This document shows, piece after piece, positions 25,301 through 34,316 of a stretch of DNA of 64,000 bases (the stretch's first letter is position 1; each line of letters opens with the position of its first letter). Source of the stretch: Microthyrium microscopicum (Eukaryota; Ascomycota; Dothideomycetes; Microthyriales; Microthyriaceae). The notes under the pieces are model-generated. The model saw only the letters and a list, made by a program, of their open reading frames with translations. It made no database searches and was not told the DNA's origin. The translations under genes and the position numbers were made by a program. The DNA is taken from positions 2,364,426 through 2,428,425 of the forward strand of contig MU004235.1 of assembly GCA_010405405.1 (NCBI GenBank). Direction: 5' to 3'.

Positions 25301-26709
25301 GATCTGAAATATATCGCACTCTCTCACCCGTGGGGAAAGCCGGAGGAGCACGAACATTTCAAAGCTACCAGACGTAATCTACCGCTGCTACTGAACGATA
25401 TCGATGTGAACGACCTTCCCGCCAACTTCTTAGACGCAATCACCGTCTGCATGGCAGTTGGAATAAGTTATTTATGGATCGATTCAATCTGCATCCTTCA
25501 GGCGGCCGACGGCGACGAAGGTGATTTCAGAGACGAAGCCGAACATATCCAAGACATATACAGCTCTGCATATTGTGTTATTGCTGCGAGCAGCGCAGAT
25601 GGTACATGCTCTGGTTTCCTGACTCCGAGAAATGAAGCACGACTCGTAACTCTGTCGCCCATCGCTACAGAAGGATCCCAACGTGCGAGATTCTATGTCT
25701 CTGACCTCTTAGATGATTTTCAGACTGATGTTCTCAAAAGCCCACTGAGCGAGCGAGGATGGGTGCTGCAAGAACGAGCACTTGCTCGTCGTACAATGTT
25801 CTTCACAGATAAGCAGACCTATTTCGAATGTGGGAAAGGCATACGTTGCGAAACCTTGAGTAAGCTCCAGAGGTAAGGCTATCTCTGTGCTCCTTATTTC
25901 ATAAACCAAGACTAATGAGTCATAGTGATGAAGCATCCTTCTTAGGAGATTCAAACTTTCCATCATATGGCACAAGAAATATGAAGATAGGAGCGCAGTT
26001 GTTTCTTATGACCTCTCTATTCGAGCAATACTCAGGATTGAAATTCACATTTCCTCCGGACAAACCAATCGCGATTTCTGGAATGGAGCAACAACTCACC
26101 AAAAACTTTGGAATTCGCAGCTGTGCTGGTGTCTTTGAGAATCACAGCGGCATGTGGCTCCTGTGGGAGCGCGCATCCAGCGTGGACAGAATATCACGTA
26201 TTGTGTTCCCAGAGACAAACAATACAAGTACACCGCCCTCTTGGTCGTTTATGTCATACGAAGGGGCGGTCTCTTATATCGCACCGCCGAGCTATCAGAT
26301 CTCATGGAATCGCATTCGCCTGACACTGCCTGGCGATGGAAAGACCTTATGGATGTATGCCCCAGAGAAGCCCGCAATGACCGCCCGCATCCTTATGCTG
26401 GGAGTGGAAGAAGTAGAACAAGTGAAGTCGATCCTGAACAAAAAGTTGACCCATGCCGAGCGCTGTCAGGGCGATACATACATCACATTTGACGATCCGA
26501 GAACGCTGACCTCGATACCTCATACGTATGTAATCTTGGGAACTTTCGGAAACACTGATGACCCAGCAGCTCGCCATTATGTCCTAGCTGTTCAACTCAC
26601 AGATCATCTTGCAGGGCGGCCAGTATACGAACGTGTTGGCGTTGGGTGGCTACCAAATTGGTTGCTGGATGCCACCGTGGAGTCCTTTGCGTTCTATTCG
26701 ATATTGTGA
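22341..26709 (+). CDS. Protein kinase-HET domain fusion
   Basis: Three exons: 22341-22516, 22729-25872 and 25926-26709, giving 1367 residues. The first intron (212 nt) joins LTDW to IVKQARRTFLITLFAL, which is the N-terminal module seen ahead of many large-family fungal kinases. A Cys/His cluster (C128, C131, C145, C147, H158, C160) follows. The kinase domain spans about 210-550: ATP lysine K246 (IAVKTLK), HGDLKPEN with catalytic D399 (Gly replaces the usual Arg), DFG at 422-424 and YDIWSLGCV; all key residues are present. After a linker comes a cysteine-containing segment (CKECSQFDPICPE) and the HET domain: YIALSHPWGKPEE (about 920), YLWIDSICILQAADGDE, RGWVLQERALARRTMFF (about 1068). The C-terminal exon keeps the PSWSFMSYEG motif. 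Known: HET domains trigger fungal allorecognition death. Inference: kinase activity could control or be controlled by the HET effector. Confidence 0.88.
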
Positions 26710-26900
26710 TACCCCGGGAAAGCGATATGAATAGAGCTGGTGTATCTTGTCACGTTCGAAGCTATGAAAGTACTTGGCTGATCGTCTAATTAAAATTAAT
26801 GCAATATGTCTATGCACACAAAAAACGCTGACCTATCAGCCACGAAAATGCTAAACCATCGCTCAGCCACCTCCAACCTGCTCGTCCATCGGCCCTTCGT

Positions 26901-28173
26901 CTATTTCTCAGGCTTGACTGCCTTGATTAAATACATAGGCGTAAACAGCTTCTCCTTTCCACCCGCAACAAGGCAATCTGCAGCTTCAGCAAGCGAATCT
27001 GCTGTCTTTTGCACACCACGAGGAATGATACCAATGGTCTCTCCAACAGCCAAGAGCTTATGTATTGTTCCACGGCCCCACTTGGTCATTCTCGCAATAG
27101 TCAAGACATCACCGATTGTGTTGCAGTACTTGAAGTTGCCATCAAGTGGCCAGTACCAGGGAGCTGGGTCCTCCTCACGGTCGGCCATATCCTCGTGGAA
27201 TTCGAGATTGAAGCCAGCCGCACGAATCGCATCAAGAGCCACGGACACTTTCTCCATGTTGGAAATACCATCACCTTGTTCAATGCCGAGGCGGATCTTG
27301 CGATGGTGCGGGTTATCGTTGTCATAGTTCTCCGTCATGAGCCATTCGTAGACACCAAACACTCCACCAGGCTTGAGAACGCGGAAAATTTCGGTATATA
27401 TGCCTTCGAGGGAGGGCGCGTGTACGGTGGCCTCGATGGCGTAGACTGCATCGAAAGTGTTGTCTGGGAAAGACATTTGCTCAGAGAAGTCAGTTTTTGA
27501 CACAGCGCAATCACTCTGTAGTGAAACTTACCATAAAGTCACCCTTGACGAAGCTGAGCTTGTGGCTTAGACCTTCCTTAGCGGCATAACGAGTAGCTCG
27601 CTCGATTTGGTAGTCGTTGTTGTTGAGCCCAACAACGTTGGCGCCAGTGAACTTGACAATCTCACGAGCAGGGCCACCGACACCACATCCAACATCTAGA
27701 ACTTTCATACCTTCGCGAACTCCCATGGTGTGTGCGAGGTAGTGTTCGTGACGGGCGATAGCCTGTCTGAAGGGTTCGCCGTAGGCAAATCGGCAGAAAT
27801 GAAATGATGCGCCCCAGCCATACTCGTATAAATCGGTCGCGAGGTTGTAGTAGCTATAGATATACATCAGTACGGTGATCTAAATTGTCGCAGAGAGGTG
27901 AACATACTGTTTGGTGAGGGTGGCATATTCTGATCGTCTCGCCTCTCTTGTGTCCTCTGTTTCGTCCTCGGCGGGCTTGTTGTCCCAATGCTTGAAGTAC
28001 TCGTCGACAGCAGCGTTCTGGGCCTTGCGGTCCTTGTTCAGCATGGAGGAAATTCCACCTTTGGCATCGGCGGTGTTGCCATGCAGGGCTTTGGCGAATG
28101 CTGCATCGCGAGCGTGGTCTTCTTTCTCGAGTGCGGTGGTAGCACTGTTAATGCTGGGGGCGCTAGGAGCCAT
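26901..28173 (-). CDS. erg6: Sterol 24-C-methyltransferase (Erg6)
   Basis: Three exons on the reverse strand: 28173-27908, 27853-27532 and 27479-26901, giving 388 residues, the normal Erg6 length. It carries the SAM-binding motif [15 protein letters not shown] (about 139-153), the sterol-methyltransferase signature [29 protein letters not shown] and the C-terminal Sterol_MT region. Intron 1 restores TKHYYNLATD. Known: Erg6 transfers a methyl group from S-adenosylmethionine to C-24 of zymosterol or lanosterol in ergosterol synthesis, on lipid droplets and ER. It is transcribed away from slt11 with a 483-nt shared upstream region and converges on the kinase-HET gene 191 nt away. Confidence 0.96.
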
Positions 28174-28656
28174 GATGAGTGTTGGAGTTGGAGACGTATA
28201 TGAGAAAGAGCTTGAAGATGGAGAAGTAAGGATTAGAGGAAAGGAGAAAGGATAAATAAAAGAAATGAAGGCAATGGGAAAATCAGAGGAGCGGTAGTTG
28301 AATTTCATCGGAAAGGAGAGTTGCCATTCCACCCACGCCTTCCCTGCTCCGTCCCGGCCATTCTGACTCTGTGGTTGGCTCTTGCATCTGCACCCCTGTC
28401 GTTCCTTCCCAAAATGAGCTGATCTGGCCAGGAACCTGCGATCCCTCCAACCGGCCCGGATTTCTCGGTCTGGAACGGGAAGTCGCACATCCCGGTCCCG
28501 ATAGTCGCCCTAGCCCTAGTGACGTTCCAACCCCTCCAACTTTTTGAAACCGAATTTCTCATCAACAATTTGATCTGGTCACTTCCACGCCGCCCCTCAT
28601 ATAACCGCGACTTCTACCTTCAATAACTCGTATACACACACACACACACGATCAAG
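28174..28656. promoter_or_regulatory. Divergent promoter region between erg6 and slt11
   Basis: 483 nt between two divergent starts, therefore a shared promoter by layout. It contains a TCGTATA heptamer at 28628-28634 next to a (CA)n run at 28633-28648. TCGTATA is the core of the yeast Upc2/Ecm22 sterol-response element, but it sits just upstream of slt11 rather than close to erg6, so its role is uncertain. Confidence 0.45.
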
Positions 28657-29730
28657 ATGCCACCACAAATCAAACAAGATCTGAACCGATCAGGCTGGGA
28701 AACCACAGACTTTCCTTCTGTCTGTGAGACATGTCTACCTGACAACCCCTACGTCCAAATGCTGAAGGAGGACTATGGCGCAGAGTGCAAAATCTGCAAC
28801 CGACCTTTCACTGTGTTTCGCTGGAAAGCCGATCGTACATCTCGTCAAAAGCGTACCAATATCTGCCTGACATGCGCGCGCCTCAAGAACTGTTGCCAGT
28901 CCTGCATGCTCGACTTGAGCTTCGGTCTGAGCATCCCAGTTCGTGATGCTGCACTTAAGATGATCGCGCCAGGACCACAAAGCGATGTCAACAAGCAGTG
29001 GTACGCACAAGAGCATGAGCACGAAATCGAAGAAGGGCGTGGTGCGGTTGAGGCATACGGAAAGACTGATGAGAAGGCACGAGATCTGCTCCGACGACTA
29101 GCTCGGAGTGAGCCTTACCGACGGCGAGATGGAGAAGCCAGCTCAAGTGGACAAAAGGCAATAACTGGCTCGGCGACTCCAGGAGCTTCCCATACCCCAG
29201 GCCCAATACGGTCAAGAGACTCGAGAACTCCAGCTGGCAAAGGACGACCGGTTGCACAACCGCCAACACAACTTGAGATCCGGCCGCCTCAAGATCCCAA
29301 TATTGCATCGCTATTTCTCACCGGTATCGAAGACGATCTACCAGAACACGAAATCCGTACCTTCTTCACGCAATACGGCGGACTGCGGTCTGTTGTAGTC
29401 TCACATCGATCACATTGCGGATATATCAATTTCATCACAAGAAAAGGAGCTGAAGCTGCAGCCGAGGCTTTGCAGGGAAAGGCAGTCATTGCAGGGTGTC
29501 CATTAAGAGTCCGCTGGGGCAAGCCAAAGAAGCTGGATTCGATGGAGACAGACGAGCGCATGATGAACCTGAAGGATGGTCGGGCAGCACATTCCGCAGC
29601 CGCGAGAGGAGAGAGACAAGCGGCCACCCAAAAATCAATTCAAGAGGCCAAGCAGGACCTCGATAGTTTCGTTCCGCAAGCTCCTCCGGGTTCAGAGGAA
29701 GTCAATTATGCTAGTCTGGCTGGCAATTAA
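28657..29730 (+). CDS. slt11: Pre-mRNA splicing factor Slt11/Ecm2 (RBM22 homologue)
   Basis: An intronless gene of 357 residues. The N-terminus matches the conserved RBM22/Slt11 opening (WETTDFPSVCETCLPDNPYVQM), with the zinc-ribbon cysteines CETC, CKIC, CLTCARLKNCCQSC. A central linker is Ser/Thr/Pro-rich, and an RRM lies at about 210-290 (SLFLTGIEDDLPEHEIRTFF, YINFITRKGAEAAAEAL). Known: Slt11/Ecm2 is part of the NTC-related complex in the activated spliceosome and contacts U6 and intron RNA. It lies head to head with erg6. Confidence 0.95.
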   Translation: MPPQIKQDLNRSGWETTDFPSVCETCLPDNPYVQMLKEDYGAECKICNRPFTVFRWKADRTSRQKRTNICLTCARLKNCCQSCMLDLSFGLSIPVRDAALKMIAPGPQSDVNKQWYAQEHEHEIEEGRGAVEAYGKTDEKARDLLRRLARSEPYRRRDGEASSSGQKAITGSATPGASHTPGPIRSRDSRTPAGKGRPVAQPPTQLEIRPPQDPNIASLFLTGIEDDLPEHEIRTFFTQYGGLRSVVVSHRSHCGYINFITRKGAEAAAEALQGKAVIAGCPLRVRWGKPKKLDSMETDERMMNLKDGRAAHSAAARGERQAATQKSIQEAKQDLDSFVPQAPPGSEEVNYASLAGN

Positions 29731-29984
29731 GGTCCGGGATCGCATAACTGTATCATGGGTTGTTCTTCTTGGGTAGATCTTAGCATGGCGTTTTCGAGAT
29801 TATGTATAGATAGTGTGAATGGCAAAAGGATCTGCTTTGCTTCCGCATGTTCATATTCTGCTTGTTTTCACTCCACTAAGCTGATTCTTCGTCTTCTCTG
29901 GAGGTGACCCAAATCTAGAATCATTATCCCCCAGCTCGGTATGTTCGTGTATCCGTAGTTCTAGCGTCTGTTAGCGTCTCGTTC

Positions 29985-30295
29985 CTACTCCAAGTGGAAC
30001 ATAGCCATACTGTATGTGTTCTCCTTGCCTTCTACTGCCATTCCTTGGAGAACGTTCTCCCGTAGAATCTTGGCCACTTCTTGCGCCTCTGCTATCTTTT
30101 CTGCGGCTTCAGGACTTCCGAGGGACAGACTTCGCGCCTCCTCGAAGCTAGCTCTTGCCTTTTGTCGCGATGCGATGAGTGTTCGTGGATCGCCTGCGAG
30201 AGTCAGCTTCTAGATCTGCGAACATTGAGAGCCAGCTCACCCTGAAAAGCGATCCGCGTCGACCTCAATAAGGTCCGATACGCTGATAATGCCAT
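29985..30295 (-). CDS. mzm1: Mitochondrial LYR-type complex III assembly factor (MZM1/LYRM7)
   Basis: A short two-exon gene on the reverse strand, 30295-30241 and 30193-29985, giving 87 residues. The first exon reads MALSAYRTLLRSTRIAFQG, the LYR-motif opening, and the second continues DPRTLIASRQKARASFEE and AQEVAKILRENVLQG, which is the characteristic Mzm1 pattern. The 47-nt intron has GTGAGC..CAG ends. Known: Mzm1/LYRM7 is a matrix chaperone that stabilises the Rieske protein Rip1 during bc1 complex assembly. It starts 181 nt from zuo1 on the opposite strand, so the two share a short promoter. Confidence 0.88.
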
Positions 30296-30476
30296 AGTTT
30301 GCTCTGCAATTGGCATCATCAGTCGTTGAAGCAAGCTCAAGAACTTTTTGCGCACGGACTTTATCCAGTCCCGATTCGGATAAGCCTTGTTCCGCGTGCG
30401 AAACATTTTTAGATGGTCCCGCCAAAACTTTTCTGGCCCAAACATCCCACTTCTCTTTTAATTCCACAAACACAAC
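30296..30476. promoter_or_regulatory. Short divergent promoter between mzm1 and zuo1
   Basis: Only 181 nt separate the two divergent starts, so both promoters must lie here. A pyrimidine-rich CTTCTCTTTTAATTCC tract lies just upstream of zuo1. No known factor site was recognised. Confidence 0.5.
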
Positions 30477-31863
30477 ATGGCTACGAAAGTACTTCCCTTG
30501 CCGGTATTACCGGCTGACTGGACTGCGCCAAAGGATTTCAAAGTCGTTGGAGCTCTATCGAAGCCTGTAACTCGTGAAATCGAGGCTGTCGGGCCTCATT
30601 TCCTAGCTCATGCACGAAGAAAGCGTTATAAGCGCACATTCTCTGAGGATGAGCGGATCCAGGCTGCCGAAAATGTGAAGAAGGTCGAAGATGATGATAG
30701 CGCTGAAACCAGCGAGCCTGAGGATCCTGTTATGCTGAGTCGGGATGCCAAAGACTGGAAGGTATGTTACTGCCCCTGAATCTGCTCGTCCGACAGAATG
30801 CTAATGCACAAAGTAGAACCAAGACCACTACGCCGTCTTAGGTATCACCAAATACCGCTGGAAAGCCACCGAAGAGCAAATCAAGCGCGCTCACCGCAAG
30901 AAGGTCCTCAAACATCACCCCGATAAGAAGACCGCCGCGGGCGGCACCGACGATGACAACTTCTTCAAGTGCATCCAAAAAGCCACCGAAGTGCTTCTCG
31001 ACCCTGTCCGACGTCGTCAATATGACTCTGTCGATGAGGGCGCCAACCGCGACCCACCTTCCAAGAAAGAGAGCCAAAAGGGCAACTTTTATAAGCTATG
31101 GTCGCCCGTGTTCGCCGCAGAAGGTCGCTTCAGTACCAAGCAGCCAGTTCCCAAGTTTGGCGATGAGAACAGCAGCAAGGCTGAAGTCGAGGAATTTTAC
31201 AACTTCTTCTACAAGTTCGACTCTTGGCGTACATTCGAGTACCTCGACGAGGATGTCCCAGATGACAACGAAAGCCGTGACCAAAAACGTCACGTCGAGC
31301 GCAAAAATAACAACGCTCGTAAAAAGCGCAAGACTGAAGACTCCGCGCGTCTACGGAAACTGCTAGACACCGCCCTCGATCTCGACGAACGCATCCGAAA
31401 ATTCAAACAGGCAGAGCATGCCCAAAAGAACAAGCGCCGTCTCGACAAGGAAGCCGAACAAAAACGTGCTGCGGAAGAAGCAGCGAAAAAGAAGGAAGAG
31501 GACGCAAAGGCTGCTGCTGAGAAGGAGATTGCAGACAAGGCGGCCAAGGCGGACTCGAAGAAGGCGAAGGAGGCGGCGAAGAATGCTGTCAAGAAGAACA
31601 AACGTGTTATTCGTGCAGCTGTTAAGTATGCCAACTATTTCCATGCGGCGGGTGCAGATGCGAGTGCTAGTCAGATTGATGCTGCGTTGAATGATGTTGA
31701 TGCCATGATTGCCGCTAGTGAGCCCGAGAGTATTGCCGCTTTGACTGCGAGGCTGAATGGCAAGAAGGATCCAGCTGAGATCAAGGCTATCTTTGCTGAT
31801 GAGGCTAAGAAGCTGGTGGACGATGGGAAGGTTAAAGCGGGCGATTTGAAAACTTGCACTTGA
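30477..31863 (+). CDS. zuo1: Zuotin, ribosome-associated J-domain protein
   Basis: Two exons, 30477-30761 and 30817-31863, giving 443 residues (yeast Zuo1 is 433). The J-domain lies at about 95-165 with the HPD tripeptide at 129-131. The zuotin homology region follows (FYKLWSPVFAAEGRFS, FYNFFYKFDSWRTFEYLDED), then a long charged Lys/Glu/Ala helix that contacts the ribosome, and a C-terminal helical bundle. Known: Zuo1 pairs with Ssz1 (RAC) and stimulates Ssb Hsp70 on nascent chains. Its tail sequence (DEAKKLVDDGKVKAGDLKTC) recurs as a diverged stray copy at 33512-33604. Confidence 0.96.
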
Positions 31864-32143
31864 GCGGTTTTTGGTTACGAATAGATCTTAGAATCTGCCA
31901 ATACCATTTCTTCTACTAGTAGTTATAGCCCAGCTAAAGCACTGAATATATTCGAGGTCTATGAACCGTACTCAGAGGTCATTGCAGTAGGTCGCTTGGC
32001 TGATGTGTTGTATGCACTGTCTATTCTATTAATAGAACGTACTGATATCTTCAGCCTGAGCCATATTACTGTTGCCGCTTTCTGCCATCCTATCTTCTCC
32101 CTTTTGTATCATTCTGCTAAGTTTGCAATCGTCCGTCGATGCC

Positions 32144-33010
32144 ATGTGGCTTCTCAACGCTTCCTCTTTGAAGCTCGAATACTTTGCCTTTGATGACGGC
32201 GAGGCTCCTCCTTACGGCATACTTTCTCACACTTGGGCGCATCCGTCCACTGAACTTACTTTTGAAGACTTGCATTCCAGAGGCCATGCTGCCTTCAGCA
32301 AAAAGAAAGAATCATACCAGAAACTGATCGGCTGCTGCTCAGTGGCTCAAAAGCACGGCTTGCAGTGGGTTTGGCTTGACAACTGTTGCATCGATAAGTC
32401 AGATCACGCTCAGCTCAGCTATGCCGTTAGCTCGATTTTTCAGTGGTATCAAAGAGCAGAGATATGCATCACGTATCTCAGCGACGTACACGCTATGAAG
32501 GACTTCCATCGAGCGAGGTGGTTCACACGCGGATGGACCTTACAAGAGCTTCTAGCTCCCACGAGACTCGTTTTCTTCAACCGACACTGGGAACCTCTCG
32601 GAACACGACAAGCCCTCGCCTCCTTGATTTCTCACATTACAACCATACACCCAGAGTACTTGATGCGTTCCTGGTCACCATCTACCAACTCTTTGAGACT
32701 GTTGTACGATGCAGTTCTTACGCGCCAGACGACGAAGCCGGAGGACCAGGCTTATTGTCTTCTCGGTCTGCTCGGCATCTATATGGAGGTTGACTACGGA
32801 GAGGGCCTGAATAGCGCGTTTGAAAGACTTTACGCAACTGTGGAGCAATACAGTGGGCGCATACCCTCTACGGCCGACGGTCATGAGTACAGTGGCTTGA
32901 GTTTTACTACTGCACAATACGGGGACTTTGTGAGGTACAAGAATGATCATGCAGCCGAGGAATATGAGGACGAGGACGACGAGGAAGTTGAAGGTGGAAG
33001 ACGACGATGA
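32144..33010 (+). CDS. HET-domain protein of the HET-E type
   Basis: A single frame of 289 residues from the ATG at 32144; the open frame extends upstream without a good start. MWLLNASSLKLEYF..APPYGILSHTW is the classic opening of HET-E/HET-D type N-terminal HET domains, followed by WVWLDNCCIDKSD, FQWYQRAEICITYLSD and RWFTRGWTLQELLAPTRLVFF, and a PEDQAYCLLGLLGI segment. It ends soon after the domain in an acidic tail (EEYEDEDDEEVEGG). No NACHT, WD40 or ankyrin part follows, so it is a HET-only protein or lost its C-terminal receptor half. A TA-flanked inverted-repeat element begins 56 nt after the stop. Confidence 0.82.
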   Translation: MWLLNASSLKLEYFAFDDGEAPPYGILSHTWAHPSTELTFEDLHSRGHAAFSKKKESYQKLIGCCSVAQKHGLQWVWLDNCCIDKSDHAQLSYAVSSIFQWYQRAEICITYLSDVHAMKDFHRARWFTRGWTLQELLAPTRLVFFNRHWEPLGTRQALASLISHITTIHPEYLMRSWSPSTNSLRLLYDAVLTRQTTKPEDQAYCLLGLLGIYMEVDYGEGLNSAFERLYATVEQYSGRIPSTADGHEYSGLSFTTAQYGDFVRYKNDHAAEEYEDEDDEEVEGGRRR

Positions 33011-33066
33011 CGAGGAAGAAGACGAGGTGCAGGAGGAAGATGACAAAGTCAATGCCTTGCATGGTA

Positions 33067-33467
33067 CACTGGTTTGCGAAATGTGGTGCGCTCTCACCCT
33101 CCCCCTACTATGTGTAAATTGCTAGAATTTTTAGGATCCTACCAATCACACGTAGAATAGCCTGTGGACTTGGAGTATGTGAAACTCTGGTTATCAAGAG
33201 TACTATTTACTAACTAGGAATTTTAGTGCTGAATTTGATTGTTAGTATACCAAACGTTGGGTGGTTTGTTATATTCTTCTACCAAAATCGTCACACTAAA
33301 TCTTCTATATCGCTTTATAATTTGGAATACTTAATGTAATAGTTAAAAATAGTGCGCCTTTTCTACCTCCCAAAGCTATAGGCAGTTTTACGTGTGATTG
33401 GTGGAATTCTGTTAAAAGTAACATAGTAGGGGGAGGGTGAGCGCGCACCACATTTCGCAAACCAGTG
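33067..33467. mobile_element. 401-bp MITE-like inverted-repeat element with TA target duplication
   Basis: The left end (from 33067, beginning CACTGGTTTGCGAAATG) and the right end (reverse complement from 33467) match over about 47 bp with one mismatch; weaker similarity (ACCAATCACACGTA) continues inward to roughly 100 bp. Both ends are flanked by TA (33065-33066 and 33468-33469), as in Tc1/mariner-type insertion. There is no coding capacity. It is therefore a non-autonomous DNA transposon, little damaged by RIP. Confidence 0.85.
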
Positions 33468-33511
33468 TAGAACCAACCGCAGAATTGCCTGAAACAGCAC
33501 CGCATAGTTTT

Positions 33512-33604
33512 CTACCTTCCATTGATGAAGCTAAAAAGTTGGTGGAGGACGGGAAGGTTAAAGCCGGCGATTTAAAGACTTGCAATTCAGCGGTTGTTGC
33601 TGCC
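33512..33604 (+). pseudogene. Stray copy of the zuotin C-terminal tail
   Basis: Bases 33521-33590 match the last codons of zuo1 (31794-31865). The translation SIDEAKKLVEDGKVKAGDLKTC is nearly identical, while most nucleotide differences are at third codon positions. The copy reads through the position of the zuo1 stop (TGA in zuo1, TCA here) to a TAA at 33602-33604. The frame upstream is open but unrelated to zuo1. It is a partial duplication lying 1.7 kb beyond the parent, on the far side of the HET gene and the MITE-like element. Confidence 0.7.
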
Positions 33605-33867
33605 TAAACAGTCCTCGAATTTGTTGATGCAATTCTCTGATTGTGTCTTTTCATCAAAGTTTCATAACGACCACTAGATCTCCCCTTAGGTGTTGTAAGA
33701 ATCTTAGGCCCTTTACATGTACCGTTGAGGGGAGCACATCTATCAAGATGGCAGTGTTCAGGGACAAACGGCAAAACCGCATAGAAGTTTGTATCCATAT
33801 GTTCGTAACTACAGTATCTCAAGACTTTAAAACTACATCGGCTCCAACCGTTCCCAGCGAGTAAGCT

Positions 33868-34185
33868 TCACCAGCCTCCGTCGAGTTCAGTAGATATCGG
33901 TTGATAGTTGATACCCTTATCTCCATTACCACATCCTTCAAAGTAGTCTATACTGACCATGCACCCATTTCCAAAGGTTTTAGTTCCGCACTGCTTGCAA
34001 CCGCCCAGTGCTGGAGCGTGTATGTCTTGGTACGCGAGCCAGATCTCATCCCCAGTCATTTGGCAGCTATTGCCACCTTGGGCAAATGTTCCAGATGTCG
34101 CTCTGCCCGTGAGAAGAGTTTGACCAGAAATGACAGGCATCGATTGACTGTCTAAGCAAATAAATACCTGTGTAGCTATTGCCAT
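33868..34185 (-). CDS. Small cysteine-containing protein, secreted-effector-like, 5' end unsure
   Basis: A reverse frame of up to 105 residues. The part from about residue 16 on is protein-like: GRATSGTFAQGGNSC, TGDEIWLAYQDI, CKQCGTKTFGNGCMVSIDY and EGCGNGDKG, with five cysteines. This resembles small secreted proteins common in plant-associated ascomycetes. The first residues (MAIATQVFICLDSQSM) are a weak start and hide possible splice signals (GTATTT, TTAG), so the real N-terminus and signal peptide may come from an unrecognised upstream exon or be lost. Family not assigned. Confidence 0.45.
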   Translation of the reverse strand: MAIATQVFICLDSQSMPVISGQTLLTGRATSGTFAQGGNSCQMTGDEIWLAYQDIHAPALGGCKQCGTKTFGNGCMVSIDYFEGCGNGDKGINYQPISTELDGGW

Positions 34186-34316
34186 TCATAAACTTAGCCT
34201 TAAGTACCACCTAGCTAGATCTCTAGGTACCTACCTAGCCTCTAGGTATGTAGCTCCTAATCTAAGTATCAGCATACTTGAATAGACAGGATTTCTTTCT
34301 TGGGATGACTCGCGCA

